DNA from: JAEUIG01 sp046349775
GTDB lineage: Bacteria; Planctomycetota; Planctomycetia; Planctomycetales; Planctomycetaceae
Length of the DNA: 64,000 nucleotides
Direction of reading: 5' to 3'
Assembly (NCBI GenBank): GCA_046349775.1
Contig: JAXMBS010000005.1
Span: forward strand, 62,001-126,000
Shown: piece after piece, positions 37,357 to 46,112 of the stretch
Layout: each line of letters starts with the position of its first letter
Numbering within the stretch: position 1 is the first letter of the stretch
Position numbers and translations under genes: made by a program
The notes under the pieces: model-generated
Database searches by the model: none
The model's input: only the letters and a program-made list of their open reading frames with translations
Told to the model about the DNA's origin: nothing

Positions 37357-37721
37357 TGCCGACTCATCCGCTTGAAATTCGTGGCCGCCATGCACTCGCT
37401 GACTGGATCGCTTTGAAACTCTAACCGGGCGGCTGTTCGGCGTCGACAGCGGCCGGTTCCCTGCAAAGAGCCGGGGATGCACGGCGAGAGTTCCACCTCA
37501 CGCGCCGCACCAGCGATCACTTGCGGCGATATTGTCGATCGAGTGCATCGTCAGCGGCCGTCGCGTTGCCCCGGCGATCCGGCGCGTTCTTGCGTGGGCG
37601 CATCGAAAATCGTGAAACAACGGGCATCTTTCGACGCTTACCTCACAAGAAGTGCAGAGGCGCGTTTACCTCGGAGAATGCTGCGACAAGTACCACATAC
37701 CGGAAATTAAGGATGACTACG
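37357..37721. other. Divergent spacer upstream of hlyD
   Basis: About 365 bases between the leftward HlyD gene and the rightward small ORF. No motif-bearing frame is present. It should carry the efflux operon promoter. No regulator gene of TetR or MarR type is adjacent, so control of the efflux pair is not visible here. Confidence 0.45.
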
Positions 37722-38018
37722 ATGACTCACACCAACGTCGTTCCCGCCTGGAAGGACAAAGCCGACCACCCCAGTCGCAGCGCAGCCGAGTGTGCCGTCC
37801 TGCCCGCATCTCGTTCCGGGCTGACAGAGTCGAACGCCGCCGACCTGCAGGAAGCCATTCGAGGAGTGGGGGCCGTGAACGCTGAACCGACGCCCCCAGC
37901 TATTAGAGCGCGCCGACACGTTTGCATGGGACTGTGCGCCCGCTGCCCGCACGCGATCGCCGCGCGTGCCGCATCTTCGTCCGTCGCATCAGAACGAACC
38001 GGCTGCGCGACGCTCTAG
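37722..38018 (+). CDS. Small Cys-rich hypothetical protein
   Basis: A 98-residue frame starting MTHTNVVPAWKDKADHPSRS with AAGG nine bases ahead of ATG 37722 (an alternative ATG at 37713 directly abuts the AAGG). Third-base choice is coding-like. The C-terminal part contains RHVCMGLCARCPHAIA, a C-x3-C-x2-C cluster that might bind metal. No family is recognised and the protein could be spurious. Confidence 0.4.
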   Translation: MTHTNVVPAWKDKADHPSRSAAECAVLPASRSGLTESNAADLQEAIRGVGAVNAEPTPPAIRARRHVCMGLCARCPHAIAARAASSSVASERTGCATL

Positions 38019-38553
38019 AGGCCAAACGCGCGCCCATTCCGGGATTGTCACGTCGATCGAAACTAAGCACCGATCACGTGCCTGTCGTGGCGGGGCAGCT
38101 CATCATGACGAGAATCAGGCGGCCTTGTGCAGCATCTCAACAAACATGCGATCTGTTCGCTCGTCGCTGCGGAGTCCTCGACGAAACGGACGAAGCCGCC
38201 GTTCAGGCCACCATTTGCCCCGAACTGGAACAATGGGACTTGAACACAACACCGCGCACTGTGCCCTGCAATTGGCTTGGTTCGTTCTGACTGACCTCGC
38301 TGCGATCGCTTGTTGAACCGAGTGTACGCCTTCGCGTAGAGTGGCCAATGGCTTCAGGAAGTACGCCTGGACCGAACCATCATCGAGCACGTCGAGTTGG
38401 CCCGTTGCACGTGAATCCCAGGCTCCCTGAATCACGTGCGGAAATTGCCGACGTGCCGCAGAGGGGTGAGTGTACCCGGACGTCGAGTCGCGTCTTCACC
38501 TAAACAGGTGACGCGGCATTTGAAAAAAATGAAAATTTGCAGTCGGAGGGCCA
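38019..38553. other. Upstream region of the FHA-LuxR gene
   Basis: About 535 bases. A leftward frame (38115-38435) is open but starts with GTG inside a palindrome and has no recognisable motif, so it is not called. The region contains three TCACGTGC-type sites described separately. Confidence 0.45.
38407..38439. promoter_or_regulatory. Inverted pair of TCACGTGC sites (possible operator)
   Basis: GCACGTGA (38407-38414) and TCACGTGC (38432-38439) are perfect inverted 8-mers, each with a self-complementary CACGTG core, 25 bases centre to centre. A third TCACGTGC is at 38074-38081. They lie 115-480 bases upstream of the FHA-LuxR start, a position suited to regulator binding. Their role is inferred; alternatively the pair is a stem-loop with a 17-base loop. 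Confidence 0.4.
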
Positions 38554-39120
38554 ATGCACCGAATGGTTCTTCTGCCGGCGGATGAAGAAGACGCGGCGGT
38601 GGCTGTCAGGCTTCGGGACGGGAGCTACACCGTAGGGCGCGGTGTGTGGTGCGACATTGTGATCAACGACAGCTCAGTTTCTCGGGAGCATGCGCGCCTC
38701 GTGTTGAACGGCGCCGTGCTAACGATCACCGATTTGCGCAGCCAGAATGGCACGTTTGTCGGCAACGAGCGAATTCATTCCTCGCAAGTTCGGCTGGGGC
38801 AGGTGATCCGCTTTGGAGCGGCTCCGTTCCGGCTCGCATTGGAGAGCAGCGAATCGCTCGAGTCGAGATGCGATGACGACGACGAAACAACGAAACGCTC
38901 GAACCCGGATACTTCCTGCAACGGCGTTCAACTCACCGCATCGCAGAAACGGGTTTTTGATCTGCTGCTCAAAGGCGTTTCCGAAACAGAGATTGCCAAC
39001 CGGCTTGACCTGAGCGTCAACACTGTGCACACCCATGTAAGCGCGATTTACTCCAGGTTCGGCGTACACAGTCGGGCCGAGCTATTGGCGCGATGCCTGC
39101 GGGCAAACGGCAGCCCATGA
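38554..39120 (+). CDS. FHA domain fused to a LuxR-type HTH regulator
   Basis: A 188-residue two-domain protein. Residues 1-95 are an FHA domain with the phosphothreonine-binding core GRGVWCDIVINDSSVSREHA and DLRSQNGTFVGNERI. An acidic linker (CDDDDETTK) follows. Residues 125-185 are a LuxR/GerE HTH: LTASQKRVFDLLLKGVSETE then IANRLDLSVNTVHTHVSAIY. This suggests a transcription factor controlled by binding to a phosphorylated partner, for example after Ser/Thr kinase action, rather than by an N-terminal receiver domain. No kinase is encoded nearby. GGAGGG lies just ahead of the ATG. The neighbouring secreted protein gene 157 bases downstream is a possible target. Confidence 0.9.
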   Translation: MHRMVLLPADEEDAAVAVRLRDGSYTVGRGVWCDIVINDSSVSREHARLVLNGAVLTITDLRSQNGTFVGNERIHSSQVRLGQVIRFGAAPFRLALESSESLESRCDDDDETTKRSNPDTSCNGVQLTASQKRVFDLLLKGVSETEIANRLDLSVNTVHTHVSAIYSRFGVHSRAELLARCLRANGSP

Positions 39121-39277
39121 GAGGAGCGAACCGTTCCGTCGACGTCGATGCTCAGCGTCAGCGGCGAGCGCTGAATTTCAGCCGCCAGATCGGTCAATCC
39201 AAAGAAGATGGAGCAGCGTCTCGAACGGCGGTAACATGTCGTCGACTGCGCTCAGAACTTTCTGAAGGTTTGTTGAA

Positions 39278-40321
39278 ATGTCTCAGTACAGGACCACGGC
39301 AAAGCTGGTGGCGCTGATCATCGCCGTTACGTCGGGCAAAGTGTTTGCCCAAAACATCGTCGTAAACTCAAGTTTTGAGTTTCCCGCCCTGCCAGCTTCA
39401 CCCGCTAACAATCCGCCACAATGGACTTCGAATTCCAGCAACGCTTCGACAAGCGCCGACTGGTGGGTGTTTCAGAGCATCCCAGGCTGGGTGTCTGATG
39501 CCGGTGCCGGAATCGAAGTCCAGCGAGGCAATGTGGGTGGCTCCGGACCACACAGCGGAGCGCAAAAGGTGGAGCTTGACTCAGATCCAACTCGGGGTGG
39601 TCTGACCGGCAGGTCCACGAATAGCTCGGTGTACCAGGATTTGCCCACACATCCGCATTGCGTATATGAGTTGCGTTTCTGGTACAGGCCGCGGACCACA
39701 ACACCGGGAGACAACACGATCGAGGTGCATTGGGATGGCGTCCTGGTCGCAACGGCAGATGCCAGCGACCCGGCCGGAGGCTGGCGTGAGATTGTCGTCT
39801 CGGAACTACCAGCGGCTTTCCCGTGGACAGAGCTCAGGTTCACGGCGACAGGGACTGTGAACCAATTCGGGGGACAAATTGACGACGTATCGGTCGTTCC
39901 TCTCGACGATACGCCGCCGGTGCTGGCCTGTACGACCGATGTGATGACTCTCTGGCCCCCCAATCACACGCTGCGGAAGGTGGGAGTATGTATTGCTGTC
40001 TCGGACAACTGCACCGAGCCGGAAGATCTGCTGCTCAACTGCACCGTTTCCAGTAACGAACCAGATGACGCCACCGGCGACGGCAAGACGGCTGGCGACG
40101 TTGACGGCGCCGACGGCTTCACCAAGCCGGTCAACATTTCTGGTGACCTCGCATACGATGCCGATCTCGGATGTTACGTCGGCTTCATCTTGCTCCGCGC
40201 CGAACGCGATGGAGCCAAATCCGGGCGCATTTACTCGATTGTGTGCGACGTCCTCGACAGCGCGGGCAATGAGGCCACCGCCGGTTGTACGGTTGTCGTC
40301 CCGCACGACAAGCGGAATTAG
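39278..40321 (+). CDS. Secreted DUF642-like galactose-binding-fold protein
   Basis: About 347 residues with a signal peptide (LVALIIAVTSGKVFAQ). Residues 25-205 form a galactose-binding-like jelly roll: NIVVNSSFEFPALPASP, GAGIEVQRGNVGGSGPHSGA and SVYQDLPTHPHCVYELRFWY, ending with FGGQIDDVSVVPL, the usual order for DUF642/choice-of-anchor domains. A second domain contains TDVMTLWPPNHTLRKVGVCI and SDNCTEPEDLLLNC, with paired cysteines, as seen in many secreted bacterial proteins. A surface or carbohydrate-binding role is inferred. A terminator begins at its stop codon. Confidence 0.8.
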   Translation: MSQYRTTAKLVALIIAVTSGKVFAQNIVVNSSFEFPALPASPANNPPQWTSNSSNASTSADWWVFQSIPGWVSDAGAGIEVQRGNVGGSGPHSGAQKVELDSDPTRGGLTGRSTNSSVYQDLPTHPHCVYELRFWYRPRTTTPGDNTIEVHWDGVLVATADASDPAGGWREIVVSELPAAFPWTELRFTATGTVNQFGGQIDDVSVVPLDDTPPVLACTTDVMTLWPPNHTLRKVGVCIAVSDNCTEPEDLLLNCTVSSNEPDDATGDGKTAGDVDGADGFTKPVNISGDLAYDADLGCYVGFILLRAERDGAKSGRIYSIVCDVLDSAGNEATAGCTVVVPHDKRN

Positions 40322-40341
40322 AGCCAGCGGCTCTTTGGTTT
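40320..40341 (+). terminator. Rho-independent terminator overlapping the DUF642-like gene stop
   Basis: AGAGCC-AGC-GGCTCT forms a 6-bp stem with a three-base loop followed by TTTGGTTT; the stem starts inside the TAG stop codon. It is compact and well formed. Confidence 0.75.
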
Positions 40342-40614
40342 AGCACCCGCGGCCCTGAATTCGTCGCTATTTTGGGCCTTCCGGACGCTAGACCACCTTG
40401 AACTCCGCTCTAGTACCGAGTTATCAGATGATATTTGCTGACCGACCGGCCGCGATCCGCGGGATTCGGGCCAGTTTTTGTGCGCCCGGCGGGCCTGGGC
40501 AGCAGTCAGCAGCGGTTCTTCGGTGACGGTTCGGCGGACGCGAGATCTTCGTCATGCCCCACACGCGGGGCGGCGATGCGGATCACGCATTTTCGAACCG
40601 GATTTGCGGGCAGG

Positions 40615-41950
40615 TCACGCTCGTGGCGACCACGCATTGATTGCGGCAGATAACGGGTCGAAGGCGTCGAGTACAGAATCAACGTGGCGCGATCTGTCCT
40701 CGACATCGGTGGCTTCCGCCAGCTTCACATGCCCGGGTCTCCAATCGGTTTTCACCGTCAGCGGGTGTGCAATCTTATAAGTGTACTCGTCGGTTCTCAG
40801 ATACATGGCTCCCTCGGCAAATGCCGGCGTGTATTTGGAGACTTCGTTTGTCCCGACGACAGAGAACGTTTTGCGTGGATTGATCCATGTCGTGGTGCCG
40901 GCTTCGCTCAGCAAGAGCACATGCCCGTTGGCGAATACGGGAGATGCCGAGTAGTTCCCGCCAAGCCGTTCGACCCAGTGCGTTTCGCCGCTCCGCCGTC
41001 CACGCGTCACGATGCCGTCGTCGGACACGAAGTACAGTTCATCGCCGACCAGCAAGGGGGACGGTGTGCTCGGAGCGCCTCGCTTGATCCGCCACGCAAT
41101 GTGCGAGTCGGTCCTCACCCTGACCTCCGAGTCGGGCGGCAATCAGCTCGGGATGGTCATAGTCGTGATTGTAAATGACCAATCCATGCCCGACGGCGGG
41201 CTGCGGAACGACGGACCAGCCCGGCGCCACGATCCGCCACAGCTCGCGGCCATCCGCAGGATCGTACGCTGCAAACAGACCCGGGCCCGGGGCGAGAACC
41301 TGCGACCGACCGTCGATCACGGCGACGGCGGGCGTGACGAAGGAGTGGCTGATGCGCGGTTGCACCGATCGCTCGGTCTTCCAAACAACGAGACCGCTTT
41401 CCGAATCGATCGCCGCTACGAAGGGCTGGCTGCTGCCGTCGCACACAACGATCAGACGGCCGTCGCATAGCACCGGCGACCCGCCGCTGCCATGGACCGG
41501 GGGATATACCAGTTCCGTACAGAGCCACTGCGTGGCGCCGTCAGCCGCATTGAGGCGTGCCGAGCCAAGCGTACCGAAATGGACGAACACCGCACCGTCG
41601 CGCACTATGGGCGTCGGACTGGCGTGGCTATTTTCAGTGAATCGTCGGCGCGCTTCTCGACAGCCCGCACCTCCTGATCCCAGAGGAGACTGCCGGTGGC
41701 GGCATCCAGAGCCAGCGCCCGGAGCGACAGCCCGTCGCCGTCTGGTACGGCCGTCGTCAGGTACACGGCGCCGCCGACAATCACCGGCGATGACCAGCCC
41801 AGTCCGGGAGTCTTCACGCGCTGCGACGTTCTGCGTGTCCGACCACTCCATGGGGCTCGCCGGTCCTGCGGCATGGGCGTCCGAGCCGGGACGGAACTGC
41901 GGCCAATCCGACGAGGCGAAGACAACGACTGCCACGAAATGCAGCAACAT
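40615..41950 (-). pseudogene. PQQ-type beta-propeller protein gene with frameshifts
   Basis: A secreted quinoprotein-like (BamB/PQQ) propeller. The start MLLHFVAVVVFASSDWPQFR has a signal peptide running into the classic D-W-P-Q-F-R-G opening. Propeller phrases follow but in different frames: KTPGLGWSSPVIVGGAVYLT and RALALDAATGSLLWDQEV (one frame), then ASPTPIVRDGAVFVHFGTLG, GSPVLCDGRLIVVCDG and LFAAYDPADGRELWRIVAPG (second frame), then PSPLLVGDELYFVSDDG and GNYSASPVFANGHVLLLSEA (third). Three or more indels break an otherwise normal 430-residue protein. Whether this is sequence error or decay cannot be decided here. It is divergent from the RluA-type gene. Confidence 0.8.
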
Positions 41951-42053
41951 CCGTACGATCCAGCAGAACTTCGAAGGAATTCAGCCTGTCAGGTCGGAGC
42001 AGTAAACTCGCATCAACACGGCGACAGGCCACACCGGCCAGCAATTTACTGAC

Positions 42054-42855
42054 GTGAACCGGACGAGGGAACCGAACCGCGCATCCGCCTGCAGGTTGCA
42101 GGAACTTGCGGCGGGACGGATCCTCGAACAACCCGTTACTGGCGAATGGACGCCGGCGATCTCAATCCTGCTGGAAGACGGTCCGTTGCTGGCGATCAAC
42201 AAGCCGCCGGGGATCATTACGCAGGGCGCGCCCGCGCGTGTGGAAGGGCTCGTCGAGCTCGCCAGGCGGTATCTGAAAGAAGTACCACAAACCGGGTAAC
42301 GTCTATCTCGGGATTCCGCATCGGCTCGATCGACCGGTGTCGGGCGTGGTCGTCTTTTCGCGGAATTCCAAGTGCGCGGCACGGCTCGCGGAGCAGTTCG
42401 CGCAGCGTCAGGTCCGCGGGTGTGATGGGCGTGTCTGGAGCGGCCGCCGGTTGTCGTCGGGAACACTCGTCGACTGGATTTATCGGATTCGGACCAGCCG
42501 CGCGTCGAGATCGCCAGCGGAGACGCCAGGCGCGTCGTCGCAGGTTGAGTTACCGCGTGCTCGCAACGCGTCGCGGTCGGGCAACGGTCGAGTCGAGTTG
42601 CAGACCGGACGGATGCATCAGATTCGCATCCAGTTTGCGAGCCGAGGAGCGCTGATCGTGGGGACGTCCAGTACGGCGCGCGAACGACGTTTGCCGGCGC
42701 GTCCTCGAGCGAGCGTGACGGCGCGATCGCCCTCCACGCGCGCAGCCTCGCTGTTGCACCCCGTTCGCTACGAGCCGGTGACAATCACCGCCGCAGCTCC
42801 GCAGCAGCACGAGCTGGGTTTTGATCTCACGACTGCTGGGCGTCCGGAATGTTGA
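42054..42855 (+). pseudogene. RluA-type pseudouridine synthase gene with frameshifts
   Basis: Segments in three frames reconstruct an RluA-family enzyme: SILLEDGPLLAINKPPGIIT, then after a one-base shift near 42285 YHKPGNVYLGIPHRLDRPV and SGVVVFSRNSKCAARLAEQF with the catalytic Asp of H-R-L-D, then further shifts to GTLVDWIYRI, LSYRVLATRRGRATVES and ELQTGRMHQIRIQFASRGA, a signature near the C-terminus of the family. The intact enzyme would isomerise uridine in RNA. All key segments survive, so inactivation, if real, is recent. The start (GTG 42054) and end are approximate. Confidence 0.78.
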
Positions 42856-42890
42856 GCCGGCAATAGTACAGCATCCACAGCTCGGATTTC

Positions 42891-42963
42891 GGGTGCCACT
42901 GGCTCCGCCAGTCGACGCAAGTTGATCGCCAACTACAGTGCACTGGCGGAGCCAGTGGCACCC
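42891..42963. repeat. REPIN-like inverted element
   Basis: Two perfect 22-base inverted arms, 42891-42912 (GGGTGCCACTGGCTCCGCCA plus GT) and 42942-42963, separated by 29 bases. Each arm is itself a small hairpin (ACTGGC-TCC-GCCAGT). This double-hairpin architecture is that of paired REP sequences. It sits between the convergent ends of the RluA-type and citrate synthase genes and may act as a bidirectional terminator. No other copy was found in the window. Confidence 0.8.
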
Positions 42964-42997
42964 AACCCGAATTCGTTGCCGAGACAACGCACCGGTG

Positions 42998-44115
42998 TCA
43001 GCCGCGTTCGTAGAGCGGCGTGAAAATGAGGTCTTCGGCGCGCGATAGCGAGCGCGCGGCCGGATCGTTTCGCCGTCGCGGGCCTGCTCAATGGCGTGAG
43101 CGGCACCAGCCGGCCGCGCTTTCCAGGCGCACGAATACCGGCAGGTGCAGGTCGGCCGGAATTTGCAGATAGTGCAGCAGCCGCGGCGGCCTTCGAGTCC
43201 ATGTTGGGGGGAGCTTGCGGGCTTCCCAGACGGCGCGTTCGACGGCGTCGGCAGCGTCTTCCAGCGTCTGGTCGTGCCGGGCATGGGCGAGCTCGCAGCA
43301 GAAGCGTTCGAGGATCGCGGCCCGCGGGTCGCAATCGCGCTGTAGACCGGGTGGCCGAAGCCGGGCAGCAGGACGTCGGCCGGCAGTTGGCGATGTGCTG
43401 CTGCGGCATCCTCGGGATCGCCGGCCCGTTGGAGCAGGTCAAGAGCCCGTGCGGATTGCCGCCGCTGGCGGTCCCCATGACGGTGCTGAGTCCGGCGGGA
43501 GTGCCGAATACAAGTTGGCCTGCGCGGCTTGGCGACGCGCGCCATAGGCCGCGGCATTGAACTCCTGTTCGGCCGAGACGACCAGCGCTTCGGCTTGCCC
43601 GTTCCTCGAGCAGCGTCGGCGAGCGGCCGCGCGGCGCATCAGCAGCAGGTTGGCCGCAAAGCCATAATCGGGATCGATCGACGGCGGCGATTCCCGCGGC
43701 GCTGGCGATGCCAGGCGGCAATCAGCAGCGGGATCCGGGCGACGAGGCGCACCGCCTGGGCCTCGGCGGCGAGCTGGAAATCGTCGTCGGGCTGGGGGTC
43801 GAAGTGCGACAGCAGGCTGATGCCGGTGCGGACGGCTTCGAGCGGCTGGCTGTGCAACGGGAGCTGCTCGAACAGCCATTGGATCTGCTGCGGGAGATCG
43901 GCCTCTTCCGTGAGAATGGTACGGAAGTCGGCCAACTGCTCCTGAGAGGGGAGGTCGTCGTAGAGGAGGAGGTGCAGAACCTCGCAGAACGTCGAGTGTT
44001 CGGCCAGATCGTAGATGCAGTAACCGCGGTACTGCAGGCCCCCTTCAAGCCGGGAGATTTCCGTCTCCCCGACGACCACGCCCCGCAAACCGGGATGGTA
44101 AAGCTCCACGGACAT
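42998..44115 (-). pseudogene. Citrate synthase family gene with frameshifts
   Basis: The first 140 residues are intact from ATG 44115 (GGAGG eight bases ahead): YHPGLRGVVVGETEISRLEG, LQYRGYCIYDLAEHSTFCEV and LLLYDDLPSQEQLADFRTIL. Downstream the frame changes repeatedly: FAANLLLMRR, SAEQEFNAAAYGAR, HGLL near the H-G-G-A-N site, DLLQRAGDPEDAAA, GFGHPVY followed after a shift by RDCDPRAAILERFCCELAHA, and the end PRARYRAPKT / EDLIFTPLYERG. The intact enzyme (near 372 residues) condenses acetyl-CoA with oxaloacetate or, for methylcitrate synthases, propionyl-CoA; the subtype is not resolved. The total length is not a multiple of three. Confidence 0.82.
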
Positions 44116-44294
44116 CGATGTGCCTCCGTGCGACGCCGAATGTGCGGCGTGACCTGTGCTGTTCGCCCGCGCCTCGATTGGCCTGCGCGGTTGGCGCTCC
44201 GTCCTGCGAACTCCGCCCGACCGGGGGGCACCCCCGGACGGCCACAACAACGGCCGGCGGGAGCGGCCGCAGTATAGCAATCCTGCACCGAACA

Positions 44295-44507
44295 CTAATA
44301 GTGGGGTGGGGGATCGTGGGCCGGACCGACCGGCTCCTGCGACTGCTCGGCGACGGCGGCCGAGACCCGGTGGAGACCGCGCTGGAGTTCCTGCAGCTCG
44401 GCTTGCTGCGCGCGGAGGGCGCTGCTCAACTGTTCCACATCGTACTGCAACTGCATCAACAGGGATTCGATCGCGACGATGCGAGATTCTGAATCGGGAG
44501 CGGACAT
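44295..44507 (-). CDS. slyX: SlyX-family protein
   Basis: A 70-residue protein: RIVAIESLLMQLQYDVEQLS, SALRAQQAELQELQRGLHRV, then Ala/Glu/Gln-rich and ending GPAHDPPPHY. The heptad coiled coil followed by a D-x-P-P-H-Y C-terminus is characteristic of SlyX, a small protein of unknown biochemical role. It is divergent from the esterase gene; the ATG of the longest esterase form would overlap its own ATG in a CATG, so the esterase is given a downstream start. Confidence 0.85.
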   Translation of the reverse strand: MSAPDSESRIVAIESLLMQLQYDVEQLSSALRAQQAELQELQRGLHRVSAAVAEQSQEPVGPAHDPPPHY

Positions 44508-44541
44508 GCGAAATTCCGACGTTCGGCGTGCGGCGTCCACA

Positions 44542-46110
44542 ATGATGACCGGAGGTCGAAGCCGCAAGCGTGGCCGGCGGACAGCGACGTTGCTGGCGGC
44601 AGCGCTGTGGATCGGACTGGGCACAGCCGCCAGCGGCGCAGAGCCGGTATTTCGTGTCACGCTCGATCCGGCGGTTCGCGCGGCGCCGTTTACGGGGCGG
44701 GTGTTCGTGCTCCTCTCCCGGCGAGTTCCTGAGCCGCGCGTCGGCCCGAGCTGGTTCGGGACCGAGCCGTTCCTCAGTCTCGACGTGGTGAACTGGCAAC
44801 CTGGGGCGTCGATCGACCTCGATCCCGGCGATCCCCAAGTGTTGACGTACCCGCGTGCCTGGGAGGGGGTCGATCTCAGACAGCATCGTGCGCAGGCGGT
44901 GGCGCGGTTCAATTCGCTGGTGCGGACCGTGGGTACCGGTGCCGGCAACGGCTACGGGCCGGTCGTCACGCTCGGGGAACTGGCGCCGGATCTGGTCGAA
45001 TTGAGAATTGACCAGACAGTCGTCGCCCCGGTGTTTGAAGAGACTCCATCGGTCAAGTTGCTGCGCGTCCGCTCCGAATTGCTCAGCGATTTTCATCAGC
45101 GCGATGTGTACGTGCAGGCGGGGGTGATGTTGCCGGACTCGTATCACACGCAGCAGGGCCGGCGGTATCCGACAATTTTCGAAGTGCCGGGCTTCGGCGG
45201 ATCGCATTTCGATGCGCTTCGCCGGGGAGCATCGGAAGCGGAGCCGACGACAGGCGTCGAGTTCCTGCATGTCATGCTGGACGCGAATTGCCCGTTGGGG
45301 CATCACGTGTTCGCGGACTCGGACAATAACGGGCCGGTCAACCGCGCCCTGCGCGAGGAGCTGATTCCAGCATTCGATCGAGAGTTTCGGAGTGTGGCGA
45401 AACCGCAGGCGCGGTTCCTGACGGGACATTCATCGGGAGGGTGGAGTTCGCTGTGGATCCAGGTCTCCGCGCCGAAGGAGTTCGGTGGCGTGTGGAGCAC
45501 GTCGCCGGATCCAGTCGATCTGCGGGACTTTCAGCGGATCGACGTCTACCGGCCAGAGGAAAATATGTATGTCGATCCACAACGGGAGCGGCGGCCGCTG
45601 GCGCGAATCGGCGGGCGGGTGGCGCTGTGGTACGACGATTTCGCGTGGATGGAGCACGTGCATGGGCCGGGAGGCCAGCTGCACAGTTTTGAAGCCGGTC
45701 TTCAGCGAGCGCGGCTGAGCTGACGGCCGGCCGCAGCTGCTGTGGAACCGGCTGACCGGTGAGATTGACCCGGACTGTGGCAGCCACTTGGGAACGCTAT
45801 GACATCCGGCTGATCCTGGAGCGGAACTGGGCCGCTCTCGGACCGCCGCTGGCGGGCAAGCTGCACGTCTTCATGGGGAGCGAGGACACGTTTTATCTCG
45901 ACGGTGCGACACGACTGTTGAAAGAGTCGCTCGAGCGGCTGGGCAGCGACGCGGTCGTCGAAATCCATCCCGGCAAAGACCACAACACACTACTGTCGGC
46001 AGACCTGCGGGCACGAATTCGGCGGGAGATGGCGGAAACGTACCTGAAGTCGCGCAGAGAAGAGGCGCGCGAGTTCGGTGGGGCGAATATCGAGCAAGCG
46101 GGGACGCTGG
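44542..46110 (+). pseudogene. Secreted esterase (esterase D-like) gene with frameshifts near 45.7 kb
   Basis: The frame is intact from MMTGGRSRKRGRRTATLLAA (basic signal peptide) to about residue 385: RDVYVQAGVMLPDSYHTQQG, YPTIFEVPGFGGSHFDAL, and the nucleophile elbow FLTGHSSGGWSSLWIQVSAP. Near 45700 extra bases shift it; the continuation reads PQLLWNRLTGEIDP in one frame and AATWERYDIRLILERNWAAL, GSEDTFYLDGATRLLKES and EIHPGKDHNTLL in another, supplying the Asp and His of the triad. No stop is found in the last frame before the convergent M24 gene, so the end is set at the neighbour. Substrate unknown. Confidence 0.78.
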
Positions 46111-46112
46111 CA

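Noticed and set aside
38115..38435. Leftward 106-residue open frame
   Set aside because: It starts with GTG inside a palindrome, has no ribosome-binding site or motif, and lies in the upstream region of the FHA-LuxR gene.
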